Shown: in pieces, positions 63,276-64,000 of the stretch
Layout: each line of letters opens with the position of its first letter
How positions within the stretch are numbered: the first letter of the stretch is position 1
From: an uncultured Olleya sp.
Lineage (GTDB): Bacteria; Bacteroidota; Bacteroidia; Flavobacteriales; Flavobacteriaceae
Length of the DNA: 64,000 nt
Assembly: GCA_947503885.1 (NCBI GenBank)
Contig: CANNFD010000005.1
Location: forward strand, 186,001-250,000
Direction: 5' to 3'
The notes under the pieces: model-generated
What the model was told of the DNA's origin: nothing
The model's input: only the letters and a program-made list of their open reading frames with translations
The model's database searches: none
Made by a program: the position numbers and the translations under genes

Positions 63276-64000
63276 ATGCTAAGCAATGAATTGTTTATTT
63301 TAGCAAAAATAGTATTAGTGAACTTATTATATAACATAACCATACAATTAGCCTCTTGGGTTTTAAAAATTTTAAGCTTATTTAACAACAAGCTTAAATT
63401 GGGCGTCATTGGTCGTGCCGAAACTTTTAACAAATTAAAGCAATCTTTAAAAAAAGGAGATAAAACTTTATGGTTTCATTGTGCGTCTTTAGGAGAATAC
63501 GAACAAGGTTTACCTATTTTTACAGAATTAAGAAAAGACTATCCTAACCATAAAATTGTACTTTCTTTTTTCTCGCCCTCCGGTTATGAAATTAGAAAAA
63601 ATGCACCTATAGCAGATGTTATTGTCTATTTACCTTTAGACACAAAAAGCAATGCTAAACAGTTTGTTAAACTTATCAATCCGGAGTTAACAGTTTTTGT
63701 TAAGTATGAAATTTGGCCAAATTACTTGAACCAAATCAAAGCCAATGGTTTGAAAGCTATTTTAATTTCGGCAGTTTTTAGAAAAGACCAAACTTTTTTT
63801 AAATGGTATGGAAGACAAACAAAAAAAGCTTTATTTGCTTTTAAACATATTTTTACACAAGACGAAACTTCAAAACAGCTTATTGAAACTATTGGCTATA
63901 ACAATGTAACTGTATCAGGCGACACTAGATTTGATCGTGTATTAAACCAATTAAAAATTAATAATAATTTAGCGTTTATTGAAAAGTTTATAGATAATAA
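63276..64000 (+). CDS. waaA: 3-deoxy-D-manno-octulosonic acid (Kdo) transferase, partial
   Basis: Adds Kdo to lipid A precursor on the inner face of the inner membrane, a key step of LPS synthesis. Only the first about 241 codons are in the window; the gene runs off the right edge. I translated it from the ATG at 63276: an N-terminal membrane-association helix (LLYNITIQLASWVLKILSLF), IGRAETF, then the Kdo-transferase signature block LWFHCASLGEYEQGLPI, the KIVLSFFSPSGYE segment, and VKYEIWPNYL. A later ATG at 63286 is out of frame and stops at once. It is divergent from the sugar aminotransferase gene, consistent with a surface-glycan locus. Confidence 0.9.
   Translation, partial: MLSNELFILAKIVLVNLLYNITIQLASWVLKILSLFNNKLKLGVIGRAETFNKLKQSLKKGDKTLWFHCASLGEYEQGLPIFTELRKDYPNHKIVLSFFSPSGYEIRKNAPIADVIVYLPLDTKSNAKQFVKLINPELTVFVKYEIWPNYLNQIKANGLKAILISAVFRKDQTFFKWYGRQTKKALFAFKHIFTQDETSKQLIETIGYNNVTVSGDTRFDRVLNQLKINNNLAFIEKFIDN

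Overview
The window looks like a chromosomal segment of a marine-type Flavobacteriaceae (Bacteroidota). The grounds are strong AT richness, a complete gldK-gldL-gldM-gldN gliding/type IX secretion (T9SS) cluster, a secreted protein with a T9SS C-terminal sorting domain, a GLPGLI-family protein, XrtF-type exosortase genes, a DUF5686 outer-membrane protein, and promoters of the Bacteroidota TTG-N17-22-TAnnTTTG type with little Shine-Dalgarno signal. I could not assign genus or species. Coding density is high. I see no tRNA, rRNA, CRISPR array, transposase or prophage gene, and no gap between genes exceeds about 260 bases.

Layout: 1-2345 (minus) is an RND efflux pump (cut by the window edge) with its periplasmic adaptor, followed by an ABC-F ATPase (minus), a DUF983 protein (plus) and a FAD oxidoreductase (minus). 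5986-14466 (minus) reads topA, a degenerate arginase-fold protein, then gldK-L-M-N ending in a strong terminator. 14621-20198 (plus) is a run of miaB, a lipoprotein, a sigma-54 activator without a sensor domain, lptE, a TPR-like protein and secG, followed by groES-groEL. 22438-27606 (minus) holds a 1317-residue T9SS cargo protein and the exosortase XrtF pair. 27648-35498 (plus) has a GAF/fRMsr protein, purH and the elongasome operon mreB-mreC-mreD-mrdA-rodA. 35653-39335 (minus) is an outer-membrane barrel protein with a GLPGLI partner. 39492-40888 (plus) is a secreted hypothetical with a deoxynucleoside kinase. 41084-50454 (minus) has an App1-like phosphatase, membrane and soluble pyrophosphatases, a methyltransferase, a DUF5686 protein and pdhB. 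50697-60529 (plus) carries etfBA, a bifunctional nuclease, a nucleoside transporter, thyA, a TonB-C protein, a membrane-anchored dihydrofolate reductase, a FAD protein, fabD and lspA. 60563-63196 (minus) is a small protein, galE and a sugar aminotransferase; waaA (plus) runs off the right edge.

Envelope biogenesis links many of the genes: T9SS core (gldKLMN) and cargo, LPS export and Kdo transfer (lptE, waaA), lipoprotein processing (lspA), Sec translocation (secG), cell shape (mre/mrdA/rodA) and surface glycan precursors (galE, DegT). A second group is nucleotide and folate metabolism (purH, deoxynucleoside kinase, nucleoside transporter, thyA, DHFR). The most unusual items are: an arginase-fold protein next to the T9SS operon that has lost three of six metal ligands; a DHFR fused to a two-helix membrane anchor; a well-spaced sigma-54 promoter before groESL, shortly downstream of a sensorless sigma-54 activator; and several structured intergenic repeats (groES-groEL, etfB-etfA, etfA-nuclease, galE-DegT).
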